From Azospirillum ramasamyi (GTDB lineage: Bacteria; Pseudomonadota; Alphaproteobacteria; Azospirillales; Azospirillaceae): 64,000 bases of DNA. The notes beneath the pieces are model-generated. The model made no database searches and had not been told where the DNA came from. It was given only the letters and a program-made list of their open reading frames with translations. Numbering within the stretch: position 1 is the stretch's first letter; each line of letters starts with the position of its first letter. The stretch spans positions 1,622,978 through 1,686,977 of the forward strand of contig NZ_CP029829.1 of NCBI RefSeq assembly GCF_003233655.1, given 5' to 3'. Shown in pieces: positions 38,378 to 48,845 of the stretch. The position numbers and the translations under genes are program-made.

Positions 38378-39818
38378 CGCCGCTGCCGGTGCGGCCGACC
38401 CCGACATCGCCGGGCTGACCGCCGACAGCCGCGCGGTCAGGCCCGGCTTCGTCTTTGCCGCCCTGCCCGGCGTGAAGGCCGATGGCCGCGCCTACATCGC
38501 CGACGCGCTCGCCAAGGGCGCGGTCGCGGTGCTGGCGCCCGAGGGCACCGAACTTCCGCCCGGCGCCGCCGCCGTCCTGCTGACCGATTCCCAGCCCCGC
38601 CTCGCCTTCGCGCGCATGGCCGCCGCCTTCCACGGCGGGCGCCAGCCGGAGACGGTGGTGGCGGTGACCGGCACCAACGGCAAGACCTCCACCGTGCAGT
38701 TCGCCGCCCAGATCTGGACGCGGCTCGGCCTGCCCGCCGCCAGCCTGGGCACGCTTGGGCTGCTCGGCCCCGGCCTGCACGGCTATGGCGGGATGACCAC
38801 GCCCGACCCGGTGTCGCTCCACCGCGACCTCGCCGCCGCCAAGGACGCCGGCATCGACCATCTGGCGATGGAGGCGTCGAGCCACGGGCTGGAGCAGTTC
38901 CGGCTGGACGGCGTGGCGATCAAGGCCGCCGGCTTCACCAACCTGACACTGGACCACCTGGACTATCACGGCACGATGGAGGCGTATCGCGACGCCAAGG
39001 CGATGCTGTTCAACCGGATCCTGCCGGCGGGCGGCGTCGCGGTGCTGAACGCCGACTCTCCGGAATTTCAACATATTGCCACCATTTGTGACCACCGCGG
39101 CCAGCGCGTCCTGTCCTATGGTGTGGCCGGGTCCGAGCTTCGGGTGACCGGGGTGGAGCCGCTGGCCCATGGCCAACGCCTCGCCCTGTCCGTGCTCGGC
39201 CGCGACGTGACGGTGGACCTGCCGCTGGCGGGTCGCTTCCAGGCCTGGAACGTGCTCTGCGCGCTGGGTCTGGTCATCGGCTCGGGCGGCGACGCCGAAC
39301 GGGCGCTCGCCACCCTTCCCGCGCTGGAAGGCGTGCCGGGCCGGCTGCAGCATGTCGCGACCCACCCCAACGGGGCGACGGTCTACGTCGATTACGCCCA
39401 CACGCCCGACGCCCTGGAAACGGTGCTGCGGGCGCTGAAGCCGCATGCCGCGCGCCATCTGGTGACGGTGTTCGGCTGCGGCGGCGACCGCGACCGCAGC
39501 AAGCGGCCGGTGATGGGGGCTCTGGCGGCCAGGCTGGCCGACCGCGCCATCGTCACCGACGACAACCCCCGCACCGAGGATCCCGCCTTCGTGCGGGGGC
39601 AGGTGCTGGCCGCCGCCACCGGGGAACTGGCCGGAAAGCTGGAGGAGATCGGCGACCGGGCCGAGGCGATCCGCACCGCGGTGCGGCAGCTTCAGCCCGG
39701 CGACGTCCTGGTCATCGCCGGCAAGGGCCACGAGCAGGGACAAACGATCGGCACCGAGGTGCGTCCGTTCGACGATGCGGACGAGGCCCGGAAGGCCGTA
39801 GCGGAGGTTGGAGCATGA
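38343..39818 (+). CDS. murE: UDP-MurNAc-L-Ala-D-Glu:meso-diaminopimelate ligase
   Basis: Mur ligase of 491 residues adding the third stem-peptide residue. ATP site TGTNGKTS (near residue 110), carbamylated-Lys region, and the DNPRTEDP motif (~405), which marks meso-DAP and not lysine specificity. The start is TTG 38343, inside the end of ftsI, preceded by AAGGGAAG; this gives the usual MRLSQL-type N-terminus. It overlaps murF by 4 bases. Confidence 0.96.
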   Translation: MRLSQLRPSPADAAAGAADPDIAGLTADSRAVRPGFVFAALPGVKADGRAYIADALAKGAVAVLAPEGTELPPGAAAVLLTDSQPRLAFARMAAAFHGGRQPETVVAVTGTNGKTSTVQFAAQIWTRLGLPAASLGTLGLLGPGLHGYGGMTTPDPVSLHRDLAAAKDAGIDHLAMEASSHGLEQFRLDGVAIKAAGFTNLTLDHLDYHGTMEAYRDAKAMLFNRILPAGGVAVLNADSPEFQHIATICDHRGQRVLSYGVAGSELRVTGVEPLAHGQRLALSVLGRDVTVDLPLAGRFQAWNVLCALGLVIGSGGDAERALATLPALEGVPGRLQHVATHPNGATVYVDYAHTPDALETVLRALKPHAARHLVTVFGCGGDRDRSKRPVMGALAARLADRAIVTDDNPRTEDPAFVRGQVLAAATGELAGKLEEIGDRAEAIRTAVRQLQPGDVLVIAGKGHEQGQTIGTEVRPFDDADEARKAVAEVGA

Positions 39819-41314
39819 GTGACGACAAGACGGTCCTCTGGACTGCCGCGGACGCGGCGGCCGCCACCGGCGGGCGTCTGGCCGGTCCTGCCGCCTGGAC
39901 CGCCACCGGCGTCACCATCGACAGCCGCAAGGTGGCCCCGGGCGACCTGTTCGTCGCCATTCGCGGGCCGAATTTCGACGGGCATGCCTTCGTCGGCGCC
40001 GCTCTGACCGCCGGGGCCGCGGCGGCGCTGGTCGACCATGTCCCGGACGGGCTTCCCGCCGACAGGCCGCTGCTGATCGCATCGGTCGACACGCTGGAGG
40101 CGATGGCGGCGCTGGGGGCGGCGGCACGGGCACGCTGCGGCGCGCGTTTCGTCGGCGTCACCGGCTCCGTCGGCAAGACCGGCACCAAGGAGACGCTGCG
40201 CCACGTCCTGTTGGCGCAGGGGCCGACCTACGCCACCGAAGGCAGCCTGAACAACCATTGGGGCGTGCCGCTGTCGCTCGCCCGCCTGCCCGAAGCCAGC
40301 GCCTATGGCGTGTTCGAGCTGGGGATGAACCATGCCGGCGAGCTCGGCCCGCTGTCGCGGCAGGTGAAGCCCGACGTCGCCATCGTCACCACGGTGGAGG
40401 CGGCGCATCTGGAGTTCTTCTCCGGCGTCGAGGCCATCGCCGACGCCAAGGCCGAGATCTTCGAGGGGCTGGGCGCGGACGGCGTCGCCGTGCTGAACCG
40501 CGACAACGGGCAATATGCCCGGCTGGCCGCCGCCGCGCGCCGCCAGGACCTGACCCATATCTGGAGCTTCGGCGCCCATGCCGAGGCCGACGCGCGCCTG
40601 GTCGACTGCTCGCTGCACGCCACCTGCAGCGCGGTGACCGCGGTCATCCGCGGCGAGCGCCTGCAATATTGCCTGTCGCTGCCCGGCAAGCATTGGGTGA
40701 TGAACAGCCTCGCAGTGCTGCTGGCGGTCAAGGCGCTGGGCGCCGACGTCGCCGCAGCCGCCCGTTCCATGTCCACCCTGCAGCCGGTCAAGGGCCGCGG
40801 CACCCGCAAGCGCATCAAGCTGCCCCAGGGCGCCTTCACCCTGATCGACGAGAGCTACAACGCCAGCCCGGCGGCGATGGCCGCGACGCTGGAGGTTCTG
40901 GGCAAGATCGATCCCGGCGCCGGCGGCCGCCGCATCGCGGTGCTGGGCGACATGCGCGAATTGGGCGGCCGCGCCGACGCGCTGCACATCGCGCTTGCCG
41001 AGCCCCTGCGCGCCGCGCATGTCGACACCGTCTATGCCTGCGGCCCGCACATGAAGGCGCTGTTCGACCGTCTGCCGGAAGCCATGCGCGGCGCCTGGAC
41101 CGAGAGCAGCGTCGACCTGGCGCCCATCGTGACCGCGGCCGTGAAAGGCGGCGACGTTATCATGGTCAAGGGGTCTTTGGGCAGCCGCACAGGTCTGGTC
41201 GTCGATGCGCTCGCCGCACTCGACAGCGGGCGCGAAAGCGAGGACAAAGCGGCCTCCCGAACCACCAACCAGCCGCAGGCGGCCGCCCAAGGCCAGCAAG
41301 GCCCGCGAGGCTGA
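39815..41314 (+). CDS. murF: UDP-MurNAc-tripeptide:D-alanyl-D-alanine ligase
   Basis: Product of 499 residues. ATP site TGSVGKTGTKE, the TEGSLNNHWGVPLSL block and DESYNASPAAMAATL are MurF signatures. It adds the D-Ala-D-Ala made by Ddl (encoded at 48842) to complete the pentapeptide. The last ~35 residues are a polar Gln/Ala-rich tail not seen in the core family. mraY starts 9 bases after the stop. Confidence 0.96.
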   Translation: MSDDKTVLWTAADAAAATGGRLAGPAAWTATGVTIDSRKVAPGDLFVAIRGPNFDGHAFVGAALTAGAAAALVDHVPDGLPADRPLLIASVDTLEAMAALGAAARARCGARFVGVTGSVGKTGTKETLRHVLLAQGPTYATEGSLNNHWGVPLSLARLPEASAYGVFELGMNHAGELGPLSRQVKPDVAIVTTVEAAHLEFFSGVEAIADAKAEIFEGLGADGVAVLNRDNGQYARLAAAARRQDLTHIWSFGAHAEADARLVDCSLHATCSAVTAVIRGERLQYCLSLPGKHWVMNSLAVLLAVKALGADVAAAARSMSTLQPVKGRGTRKRIKLPQGAFTLIDESYNASPAAMAATLEVLGKIDPGAGGRRIAVLGDMRELGGRADALHIALAEPLRAAHVDTVYACGPHMKALFDRLPEAMRGAWTESSVDLAPIVTAAVKGGDVIMVKGSLGSRTGLVVDALAALDSGRESEDKAASRTTNQPQAAAQGQQGPRG

Positions 41315-41323
41315 CGGACCCAA

Positions 41324-42409
41324 ATGCTTTATAATCTCCTCTTCGGACTGGCAGACGTCTTCACGCCGTTCAACCTGTTCCGCTATCTGACCTTCCGTAC
41401 CGGCGGCGCCGTCATCACGTCGCTGGTCATCAGCTTCGTGTTCTTTCCGCGCCTGATCGCCTGGCTGAAGCGCAAGCAGGGCGAAGGACAGCCCATCCGC
41501 GCCGACGGCCCGGAGAGCCATTTCAAGAAGAAGGGCACGCCCACCATGGGCGGCCTGATGATCCTGATCGCCATGACGGTCAGCACCCTGCTGTGGGCCG
41601 ACCTGACCAACCCCTATATCTGGATCGTCCTGCTGGTGACCATCGGCTACGGCCTGATCGGCTTCGGCGACGATTACCTGAAGCTGACCAAGCGCAACAC
41701 CAAGGGGCTGTCCGGCCGCTTCCGGCTGGGCTGGGAGATCGCCATCGGGCTGGTCGCCTCGGCGCTGATCATGTGGGTGTCGGCCCCGCCGCTGTCGGGC
41801 GGCGTCGCGGTGCCCTTCGTCAAGGACTTCCTGATCCAGCTGTCCTGGTTCTTCATTCCCTTCGGCGCCTTCATCATGGTCGGCGCGTCGAACTCGGTGA
41901 ACCTGACCGACGGCCTGGACGGGCTCGCCATCGTGCCGACGATGATCGCGGCCGGCTGCTTCGGCCTGATCTCCTACCTGTCGGGCAATGCGATCTTCGC
42001 CAACTACCTGCAGATCCACCATGTGCCGGGTTCCGGCGAGCTGGCGGTCTTCTGCGGCGCCCTGGTCGGCGCCGGCCTGGGCTTCCTCTGGTACAACGCC
42101 CCGCCGGCCATGGTCTTCATGGGCGACACCGGGTCGCTGTCGCTGGGCGGCGCGCTGGGCGCCGTCAGCGTGGTGACGAAGCACGAGATCGTCCTTGCCA
42201 TCATCGGCGGCCTGTTCGTGCTGGAGACGGTGTCGGTGATCGTGCAGGTCGCGTCCTTCAAGCTGACCGGCAAGCGCGTGTTCCGCATGGCGCCGCTGCA
42301 CCATCATTTCGAGAAGAAGGGCTGGGCCGAGCCGACGGTGGTGATCCGCTTCTGGATCATCGCCTCGATTCTGGCGCTGATCGGACTGTCCACGCTGAAG
42401 CTGCGCTGA
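41324..42409 (+). CDS. mraY: Phospho-N-acetylmuramoyl-pentapeptide transferase
   Basis: Integral membrane enzyme of 361 residues with about ten helices. It links the pentapeptide precursor to undecaprenyl phosphate (lipid I) using Mg2+. Active-site blocks: GFGDDYLK (catalytic Asp pair), [21 protein letters not shown] and the [11 protein letters not shown] histidine motif. Confidence 0.97.
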   Translation: MLYNLLFGLADVFTPFNLFRYLTFRTGGAVITSLVISFVFFPRLIAWLKRKQGEGQPIRADGPESHFKKKGTPTMGGLMILIAMTVSTLLWADLTNPYIWIVLLVTIGYGLIGFGDDYLKLTKRNTKGLSGRFRLGWEIAIGLVASALIMWVSAPPLSGGVAVPFVKDFLIQLSWFFIPFGAFIMVGASNSVNLTDGLDGLAIVPTMIAAGCFGLISYLSGNAIFANYLQIHHVPGSGELAVFCGALVGAGLGFLWYNAPPAMVFMGDTGSLSLGGALGAVSVVTKHEIVLAIIGGLFVLETVSVIVQVASFKLTGKRVFRMAPLHHHFEKKGWAEPTVVIRFWIIASILALIGLSTLKLR

Positions 42410-42422
42410 GGGGGCACCGGCG

Positions 42423-43832
42423 ATGATCGACCTGTTCTATATGCAGGAAATGCCCGTCGCGGTGATGGGGCTGGGCAAGTCCGGCCTCGCCACCGCCCGC
42501 GCGCTGCGCGACAGCGGGGCCGAGGTGCGGGTGTGGGACGACAACCCCGACTCCCGAGCCGCGGCGGAGGCCGAGGGCTTCGCCGTGGTCGATCTCGCCA
42601 CGGCCGACCTGTCGGACCTGACCACCATCGTCTGGTCGCCCGGCATCCCCCATACCCACCCCAAGCCGCACCCGGTCGCCGAGCGCGCCCGCGCGCTGGG
42701 GATCGAGCTGATCTGCGACATCGAACTGCTGGGCCGGGCGGAGCGCGACTGCGCCTTCATCGGCATCACCGGCACCAACGGCAAGTCGACCACCACCACC
42801 CTGATCGGCCACATCATGGCCGCCGCCGGGCGCAAGGCCGCCGTGGGCGGCAATCTCGGCACGCCGGTGCTGAGCTTCGACCCGATCGGATCCGGCGGCA
42901 CCTGCGTGCTGGAGATGTCGAGCTACCAGCTGGAGCTGACCCACTCCATCACCTTCGACATCGCCGTCCTGCTGAACATCACGCCCGACCATCTCGCCCG
43001 CCACGGCGGGATGGAGGGCTACATCGCCGCCAAAAAGCTGATCTTCCACCGCCAGACCCGGCCGCGCACAGCAGTGATCGGCGTGGACGACGAGCATTGC
43101 CGCAAGATCCACGCCGACCTCGCGGCGGCCGGCGACCAGCGCATCTGGCCGGTCTCCGCCCTGGGGCCGGTCGCGGGCGGCGTCTACGCCGCCGACGGCT
43201 GGCTGGTCGACGACACCGACGGCGAGGCCGCCCGCGTGGCGGAGCTGTCCACCCTTCCCACCCTGCTGGGCACCCACAACTGGCAGAACGCCGCCGCCGC
43301 CTTCGCCGCCTGCAAGGCCGCCGGCCTGCCGGTGCCGGCCATCCTCGCGGCGATGGCGACCTTCCCCGGCCTCGCCCACCGGCAGCAGCTGGTCGGCGAG
43401 GCGGACGGCGTGCGCTTCGTCAACGACAGCAAGGCGACCAACGCCGACGCGACGGAAAAGGCGCTGGCCACCTTCGACCCGATCTACTGGATCCTCGGCG
43501 GACAGGCCAAGGACACCGGGCTGAACGGGCTGGAGGGCTATATGGGCCGCGTCCGCCACGCCTTCCTGATCGGCGAGGCGCAGGAACAATTCGCCGCATG
43601 GCTTGACGCGCGCGGTGTTGCCTATACACGCTGCGGAACGCTGGATATCGCCACCGCGAAGGCGGCCGGTCTGGCTCTGGCGGAACGGCTGGACGGCGCC
43701 TGCGTGCTGTTGTCCCCGGCTTGCGCGTCGTGGGACCAGTTCGCCAATTTCGAAAAGCGCGGGAAGGCCTTCGCGGCCTATGTCGCGGGCATACTCGGCG
43801 CGCGCGGTGCGACGAGCGGGGGCGCTGAATGA
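42423..43832 (+). CDS. murD: UDP-MurNAc-L-alanine:D-glutamate ligase
   Basis: Product of 469 residues. N-terminal Rossmann-like domain (VMGLGKSGLATARALRDSG), ATP site TGTNGKSTTT (~118-127), and the C-terminal FVNDSKATNADATEKAL block that holds D-Glu. It adds the second stem residue in the cytosol. Its stop overlaps the ftsW start by 4 bases. Confidence 0.97.
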   Translation: MIDLFYMQEMPVAVMGLGKSGLATARALRDSGAEVRVWDDNPDSRAAAEAEGFAVVDLATADLSDLTTIVWSPGIPHTHPKPHPVAERARALGIELICDIELLGRAERDCAFIGITGTNGKSTTTTLIGHIMAAAGRKAAVGGNLGTPVLSFDPIGSGGTCVLEMSSYQLELTHSITFDIAVLLNITPDHLARHGGMEGYIAAKKLIFHRQTRPRTAVIGVDDEHCRKIHADLAAAGDQRIWPVSALGPVAGGVYAADGWLVDDTDGEAARVAELSTLPTLLGTHNWQNAAAAFAACKAAGLPVPAILAAMATFPGLAHRQQLVGEADGVRFVNDSKATNADATEKALATFDPIYWILGGQAKDTGLNGLEGYMGRVRHAFLIGEAQEQFAAWLDARGVAYTRCGTLDIATAKAAGLALAERLDGACVLLSPACASWDQFANFEKRGKAFAAYVAGILGARGATSGGAE

Positions 43833-44950
43833 TCACCTTCGACCGTACCGACCAATCGATCTTCGGCCGCTGGTGGTGGACCGTCGACCGCTGGCAGCTG
43901 GGCGCCATCGCCGTGCTGATGTTTCTCGGCACGGTCCTGATCACCGCGGCCAGCCCGCCGGTCGCCGAGCGCATCGGCATCCAGGACACCTTCTATTTCG
44001 TCGAACGCCACCTGATGATGCTGATCCCGGCGATCGCCATCATGATCGGCGTCTCGCTGCTCAGCCCGCGCGGGGTGCGGCGGGTGGCGCTGGGGGTGTT
44101 CCTTGTCTCCGTCCTGCTGGTCTTCGCCACCCTGGTGGTGGGCATGGAGATCAAGGGCGCGCGGCGCTGGTTCCACATCCCCGGCCTGTCGCTTCAACCG
44201 TCGGAGTTCGTCAAGCCCGCCTTCGCGGTGGTGGCGGCCTGGCTGTTCTCGCTGTCGCGCACCAACCCCGGCTTTCCCGGCGCGCTGGTGTCGATCGTGC
44301 TCTACGGCATCACCGTGGCCGGCCTGATCCTGCAGCCCGACCTGGGCATGACCTTCGTCGTCTCCGCCGTGTGGTTCACCCAGTTCTTCCTGGCCGGTCT
44401 GAACATCGTGCTGGTGATGGGTCTCGGCGGGCTGGGCGTGGTCGGGCTGATCGGCGCCTATTACACGCTGCCCCACGTCACCAGCCGCATCGACCGCTTC
44501 CTCGATCCCAATGCCGGCGACAACTATCAGGTCAGCCGGTCGCTGGAGGCTTTCGCCAACGGCGGACTGATGGGCACCGGGCCCGGCCAGGGGACGGTGA
44601 AGTTCTATCTGCCCGACAGCCACGCCGACTTCATCTTCGCCGTCGCCGGTGAGGAGATGGGGCTGATCTTCTGCCTCGGGCTGGTGATCCTGTTCGCCTT
44701 TGTCGTCCTGCGCGGATTCGCGCGGGTCTTCAACGACAACAACTACTTCGTCCTGCTGGCGACCGCCGGCCTCCTGATCCAGTTCGGACTCCAGGCGGCG
44801 ATCAACATGGGATCATCCTTGCATCTTATGCCGACGAAGGGCATGACCCTGCCGTTCATTTCCTACGGCGGCTCCTCGCTGCTGGCACTCGGGTTCGGCA
44901 TGGGCATGGTTCTGGCTTTGACACGCAAACGCTTCGGCCCCGCGGAATGA
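43829..44950 (+). CDS. ftsW: Septal peptidoglycan polymerase FtsW (SEDS family)
   Basis: Product of 373 residues with about ten membrane helices. SEDS marks: LQPSEFVKPAF, the DNYQVSRSLEAFANGG loop, the conserved Asp-containing segment after LPDSHADFIFAVAGEE, and MTLPFISYGGSS near the end. It polymerises lipid II at the septum with FtsI. The murG start overlaps its stop. Confidence 0.96.
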   Translation: MITFDRTDQSIFGRWWWTVDRWQLGAIAVLMFLGTVLITAASPPVAERIGIQDTFYFVERHLMMLIPAIAIMIGVSLLSPRGVRRVALGVFLVSVLLVFATLVVGMEIKGARRWFHIPGLSLQPSEFVKPAFAVVAAWLFSLSRTNPGFPGALVSIVLYGITVAGLILQPDLGMTFVVSAVWFTQFFLAGLNIVLVMGLGGLGVVGLIGAYYTLPHVTSRIDRFLDPNAGDNYQVSRSLEAFANGGLMGTGPGQGTVKFYLPDSHADFIFAVAGEEMGLIFCLGLVILFAFVVLRGFARVFNDNNYFVLLATAGLLIQFGLQAAINMGSSLHLMPTKGMTLPFISYGGSSLLALGFGMGMVLALTRKRFGPAE

Positions 44951-46215
44951 GGAGGCCGACGAATTTGGACCCCGCAGCGCACAAGGTGATCGTGCTGGCC
45001 GCCGGCGGCACCGGCGGGCATATGTTCCCGGCCGAGGCGCTGGCGCGCGAGTTGCTGGCCCGCGGCCGTGCCGTGACTTTGGTCACCGACAAGCGCGGCC
45101 ACGCCTTCGGCGACAATCTGCCGGAGGTGCCGGTCCACCGCATCCGCGCCGCCTCCCCCGGCACCGGGATCGCGGGGAAGCTGAAGGCCGCCCTGCAGAT
45201 GGGGCTGGGCCTGCTGGAGGCGCGCGCCCTGATGCGGCAGCTCGCCCCCGCGGCGGTGGTCGGCTTCGGCGGCTATCCGTCCGTCCCCACCGTCTATGCG
45301 GCCATCCAGACCAAGCTGCCGGCCCTGCTGCACGAACAGAACGCCGTTCTCGGCCGCGCCAACCGGATGCTGATCGCGGGCGCCCGCCGCATCGCCGTCG
45401 CCTTCCCCGGCATCGAGAAGCTGGGCGAGGCGCAGCGCGCCAAGATCGTCCACACCGGCAACCCCGTCCGCCCCGCCGTCGCCGCCCGCCGCCTCTCCCC
45501 CTACGAGGCGCCGCAGCCCGGCGGTCCGGTCCGCCTGCTGGTGATGGGCGGCAGCCAGGGCGCCCGCGTCTTTTCCGAGGTGATCCCCGCGGCGCTGGCC
45601 CTGCTGCCGGAGGATCTGCGCGCCCGCATCCATCTGGCGCAGCAATGCCGCCCCGAGGACCTGGAAGCCGCCCGCGAGGCGCTGGAGCCGCTGGGCCTCG
45701 CCCGGCTGGAGCTGCAGACCTTCTTCCGCGACGTGCCGGAACGGCTGGCCGCCTGCCATCTCGCCGTCACCCGTGCCGGCGCCTCCACCATCGCCGAGCT
45801 GACCTGCATCGGCCGCCCGGCGATCCTGGTGCCCTACCCCCACGCCACCGACGACCACCAGACCGCCAACGCCCGCCATCTGGCCGGGGCCGGCGCCGCC
45901 TGGCTGGTGCCGCAGCCGGACTTCACCGCGGACGGGCTGGCCGGGCGGCTGTCCGCCCTGCTGGCCGACCCGCAGGCGTTGTCCGCCGCGGCGCGGGCCG
46001 CCCATGGCTGGGGCACCGCCGACGCCGCCGGTGCCCTGGCCGACGCCGTCCTGGCGATGCTGGACGGCGGCACCGGGGGCAACCGCTCCGCCGCCGCCGG
46101 CTCCGGCCAGGCCGGCCCGACGGTCACGAGCGGCCCGACCGCGACCGACCACGACCGATCCCACAACGCCCGGCGGGCCGCCGCCGGCGCCAGCGCCAAG
46201 GGGGCCGCGGAATGA
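44947..46215 (+). CDS. murG: UDP-GlcNAc:lipid I N-acetylglucosaminyltransferase
   Basis: GT-B glycosyltransferase of 422 residues that makes lipid II at the inner face of the membrane. Motifs: GGTGGHMFPAEALA at the start, HEQNAVLGRANR, VMGGSQGARVFSE, and TRAGASTIAELTCIGRPAILVPYPHATDDHQ for the sugar nucleotide. Two starts are possible: ATG 44947 (overlapping ftsW) or TTG 44965, which has GAGGAGG at a good distance. The last ~50 residues are a low-complexity Gly/Ala/Ser tail beyond the family core. The stop overlaps a small ORF by 4 bases. Confidence 0.96.
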   Translation: MRRPTNLDPAAHKVIVLAAGGTGGHMFPAEALARELLARGRAVTLVTDKRGHAFGDNLPEVPVHRIRAASPGTGIAGKLKAALQMGLGLLEARALMRQLAPAAVVGFGGYPSVPTVYAAIQTKLPALLHEQNAVLGRANRMLIAGARRIAVAFPGIEKLGEAQRAKIVHTGNPVRPAVAARRLSPYEAPQPGGPVRLLVMGGSQGARVFSEVIPAALALLPEDLRARIHLAQQCRPEDLEAAREALEPLGLARLELQTFFRDVPERLAACHLAVTRAGASTIAELTCIGRPAILVPYPHATDDHQTANARHLAGAGAAWLVPQPDFTADGLAGRLSALLADPQALSAAARAAHGWGTADAAGALADAVLAMLDGGTGGNRSAAAGSGQAGPTVTSGPTATDHDRSHNARRAAAGASAKGAAE

Positions 46216-46460
46216 TCAAAGCCAGGACTCTGACCCGACGGACGCCGCGACCCCTGCAGGACTGGCCTGCGGACATGACGCGGACCGAGGGGGGCTGGTA
46301 CAACCGTCCGGGCTGTCCGCTGGTGCCGCGCTTCCTCGCCGAAGGCGGGTTCCTGCGGGACCGCCTTTCAATGATCCACGGATCGCAACCCCTTCCCAAC
46401 GACCTGTCCGACGGGGCGGTCGACGCCACCCTTCGCCTGATGCTTCGCCGCGGAAAGTAA
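46212..46460 (+). CDS. Small uncharacterised ORF between murG and murC
   Basis: Open frame of 82 residues starting at ATG 46212, which overlaps the murG stop (ATGA), and ending 7 bases before the murC ATG. Third codon positions are about 80% G/C, like the neighbouring genes. The product is soluble-looking and basic at the start, with two Trp ([29 protein letters not shown]) and a C-terminal helix ([16 protein letters not shown]). No family is recognised. Fitting exactly into the gap with coupling on one side argues that it is translated; no standard dcw gene occupies this slot. Confidence 0.6.
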   Translation: MIKARTLTRRTPRPLQDWPADMTRTEGGWYNRPGCPLVPRFLAEGGFLRDRLSMIHGSQPLPNDLSDGAVDATLRLMLRRGK

Positions 46461-46467
46461 GCCTGAC

Positions 46468-47886
46468 ATGCGCGCCCTCCCCCTCTCGATCGGCACCATC
46501 CACTTCGTCGGCATCGGCGGCATCGGCATGAGCGGCATCGCCGAGGTTCTGCGGAACCTGGGCTATACCGTCCAGGGCTCCGACCTTGCCGAGAACGCCA
46601 ACGTCAAGCGCCTGCGCGAGCTGGGCATCAAGGTGTTCGTCGGCCATCGCGGCGAGAACATCGCCGGCGCCGCCGTGGTCGTCGTCTCCTCCGCCGTTAA
46701 GCGCGACAACCCGGAAGTGGTCGCCGCCCGCGCAGCGCTGGTGCCGGTGGTGCGCCGCGCCGAGATGCTGGGCGAGTTGATGCGCCTGAAATGGGCGATC
46801 GCCATCGGCGGCACCCATGGCAAGACCACGACCACCTCGATGGTCGGCCATATGCTGGAGCATGCCAACCTCGACCCGACCGTCATCAACGGCGGCATCA
46901 TCAACGCCTACGGCTCCAACACCCGGCTCGGCACCGGCGACTGGATGGTGGTCGAGGCGGACGAGAGCGACGGCACCTTCGTGAAGCTGCCGGCCTGCAT
47001 CGCCGTCGTCACCAACATGGATCCGGAGCATCTGGACTTCTACGGCACCTTCGACAACGCGCGCGCCGCCTTCGACAGCTTCGTCCAGAACATCCCCTTC
47101 TACGGCTTCGCCGCGCTCTGCATCGACCATCCCGAGGTGCAGGCGATGATCCCCCGCGTGTCGGACCGCCGCATCGTCACCTACGGCTTCTCGCCGCAGG
47201 CCGACATCCGCGCGGTGAACGTCGAGCTGGGCCCCGAAGGCGCCAAGTACGACGTGCTGATCTACGACCGCCACAGCGGCGAGAGCCGCGCCATCGCCGG
47301 CGTGCGCCTGCCGATGTACGGGCCGCACAACGTCCAGAACTCGCTGGCCTGCTTCGCGGTCGGCAACGAGATGGGCCTGCCCGACGTGGTGATGCGCGAC
47401 AGCATGGCCAAGTTCCAGGGCGTGAAGCGCCGCTTCACCAAGACCGGCGAGGCCAACGGCATCACCGTCATCGACGATTACGGCCACCACCCGGTGGAGA
47501 TCGCCGCGGTGCTGAAGGCCGCGCGCACCGCCGGCACCGGCCGCACCATCGCCGTGGTCCAGCCGCACCGCTATTCGCGCCTCGCCGGCCTGTTCGAGGA
47601 GTTCTGCACCTGCTTCAACGACGCCGACGCCGTGATCGTCGCCGACGTCTATGCCGCCGGTGAGGCTCCCATCGAAGGCGTCAGCCGCGACAGCCTGGTG
47701 GAGGGCCTGCGCATGCACGGCCACCGCCATGTCGTCGCCCTGCACAACCAGCAGGAGCTGGCCCAGGTCGTGCGCGAGATGGCCAAGCCCGGCGACTTCG
47801 TCGTCTGCCTGGGCGCCGGCAACATCACCCAATGGGCCAATGCCCTGCCGGGCGAGCTGTCCGCCATTTACGGCACCACGCGATGA
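46468..47886 (+). CDS. murC: UDP-MurNAc:L-alanine ligase
   Basis: Product of 472 residues. N-terminal [18 protein letters not shown] nucleotide fold, ATP site [10 protein letters not shown] (~113-122), EADESDGTF, and [14 protein letters not shown], which is diagnostic for MurC. It starts the pentapeptide on UDP-MurNAc supplied by MurB, whose gene overlaps its stop by 4 bases. Confidence 0.97.
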   Translation: MRALPLSIGTIHFVGIGGIGMSGIAEVLRNLGYTVQGSDLAENANVKRLRELGIKVFVGHRGENIAGAAVVVVSSAVKRDNPEVVAARAALVPVVRRAEMLGELMRLKWAIAIGGTHGKTTTTSMVGHMLEHANLDPTVINGGIINAYGSNTRLGTGDWMVVEADESDGTFVKLPACIAVVTNMDPEHLDFYGTFDNARAAFDSFVQNIPFYGFAALCIDHPEVQAMIPRVSDRRIVTYGFSPQADIRAVNVELGPEGAKYDVLIYDRHSGESRAIAGVRLPMYGPHNVQNSLACFAVGNEMGLPDVVMRDSMAKFQGVKRRFTKTGEANGITVIDDYGHHPVEIAAVLKAARTAGTGRTIAVVQPHRYSRLAGLFEEFCTCFNDADAVIVADVYAAGEAPIEGVSRDSLVEGLRMHGHRHVVALHNQQELAQVVREMAKPGDFVVCLGAGNITQWANALPGELSAIYGTTR

Positions 47887-48845
47887 CGGCGGCCCCGCGC
47901 ATGAGCGCCCCTCCTGACGGCCATCTGATCGGACGCATGCCCGCCGTGCGCGGGCGGCTGAGCGCCGACGCCCCGCTGGCGCCGGTGACATGGTTCCGCG
48001 TCGGCGGCCCGGCGGAGGTGATGTTCCGCCCGGCCGATGCCGACGACCTCGCCGATTTCCTGGCGGCCCTGCCGGCCGAGGTGCCGGTGACGGTGATCGG
48101 CGTCGCCTCCAACCTGCTGGTTCGGGACGGCGGCGTGCCGGGCGTCACCATCCGGCTTGGCCGCGGCTTCACCGACATCCTGGCGGATGGGACGACGCTG
48201 ACCGCCGGTGCGGCGGCGCTCGACCTCAACGTCGCCATGGTCGCCCGTGACGCCGGCGTCTCCGGGCTGGAGTTCCTGTCGGGCATTCCCGGCACCATCG
48301 GCGGCGCCCTGCGCATGAACGGCGGCGCCTATGGCCGCGAGCTGGCCGATGTGCTGGTTTCCGCCACCGCGGTCGCGCGGGACGGCCGGCGGCTGGAGTT
48401 CAGCCATGCCGGCATGGGCTTCACCTACCGCCACAGCGCGGCGCCGGAGGATTGCATCTTCACCGGCGCGGTCCTGCGCGGTGAACCCGGCAATCCGCTG
48501 GAGATCGCCCGCCGCATGGCAGAGATCTCCGACAAGCGCGCCGACAGCCAGCCCGTCCGCTCGCGCACCGGCGGCTCGACCTTCAAGAATCCCGACCCCG
48601 CGACATCCGGGGGCCGCAAGGCGTGGGAGCTGATCGACGGGGCCGGCTGCCGCGGCCTGTCCATCGGCGACGCGCAGGTTTCCGAAAAGCACTGCAACTT
48701 CCTCATCAACAACGGCACGGCCACCGCCGCACAGCTGGAAGCGCTGGGCGAGGAGGTCCGCCGCCGGGTGTTCGAAACCAGCGGCGTGACGCTGGAATGG
48801 GAAATCAAGCGCATCGGCATTCCCGCCGATGGAGGCCACGGATGA
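47883..48845 (+). CDS. murB: UDP-N-acetylenolpyruvylglucosamine reductase
   Basis: FAD enzyme of 320 residues making UDP-MurNAc with NADPH. FAD-binding segments [16 protein letters not shown] and [24 protein letters not shown]; the catalytic Ser is in [12 protein letters not shown] and the final Glu in [12 protein letters not shown], as in type II MurB lacking the Tyr loop. ATG 47883 overlaps the murC stop; an in-frame ATG at 47832 lies inside murC and is unlikely. Confidence 0.96.
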   Translation: MTAAPRMSAPPDGHLIGRMPAVRGRLSADAPLAPVTWFRVGGPAEVMFRPADADDLADFLAALPAEVPVTVIGVASNLLVRDGGVPGVTIRLGRGFTDILADGTTLTAGAAALDLNVAMVARDAGVSGLEFLSGIPGTIGGALRMNGGAYGRELADVLVSATAVARDGRRLEFSHAGMGFTYRHSAAPEDCIFTGAVLRGEPGNPLEIARRMAEISDKRADSQPVRSRTGGSTFKNPDPATSGGRKAWELIDGAGCRGLSIGDAQVSEKHCNFLINNGTATAAQLEALGEEVRRRVFETSGVTLEWEIKRIGIPADGGHG

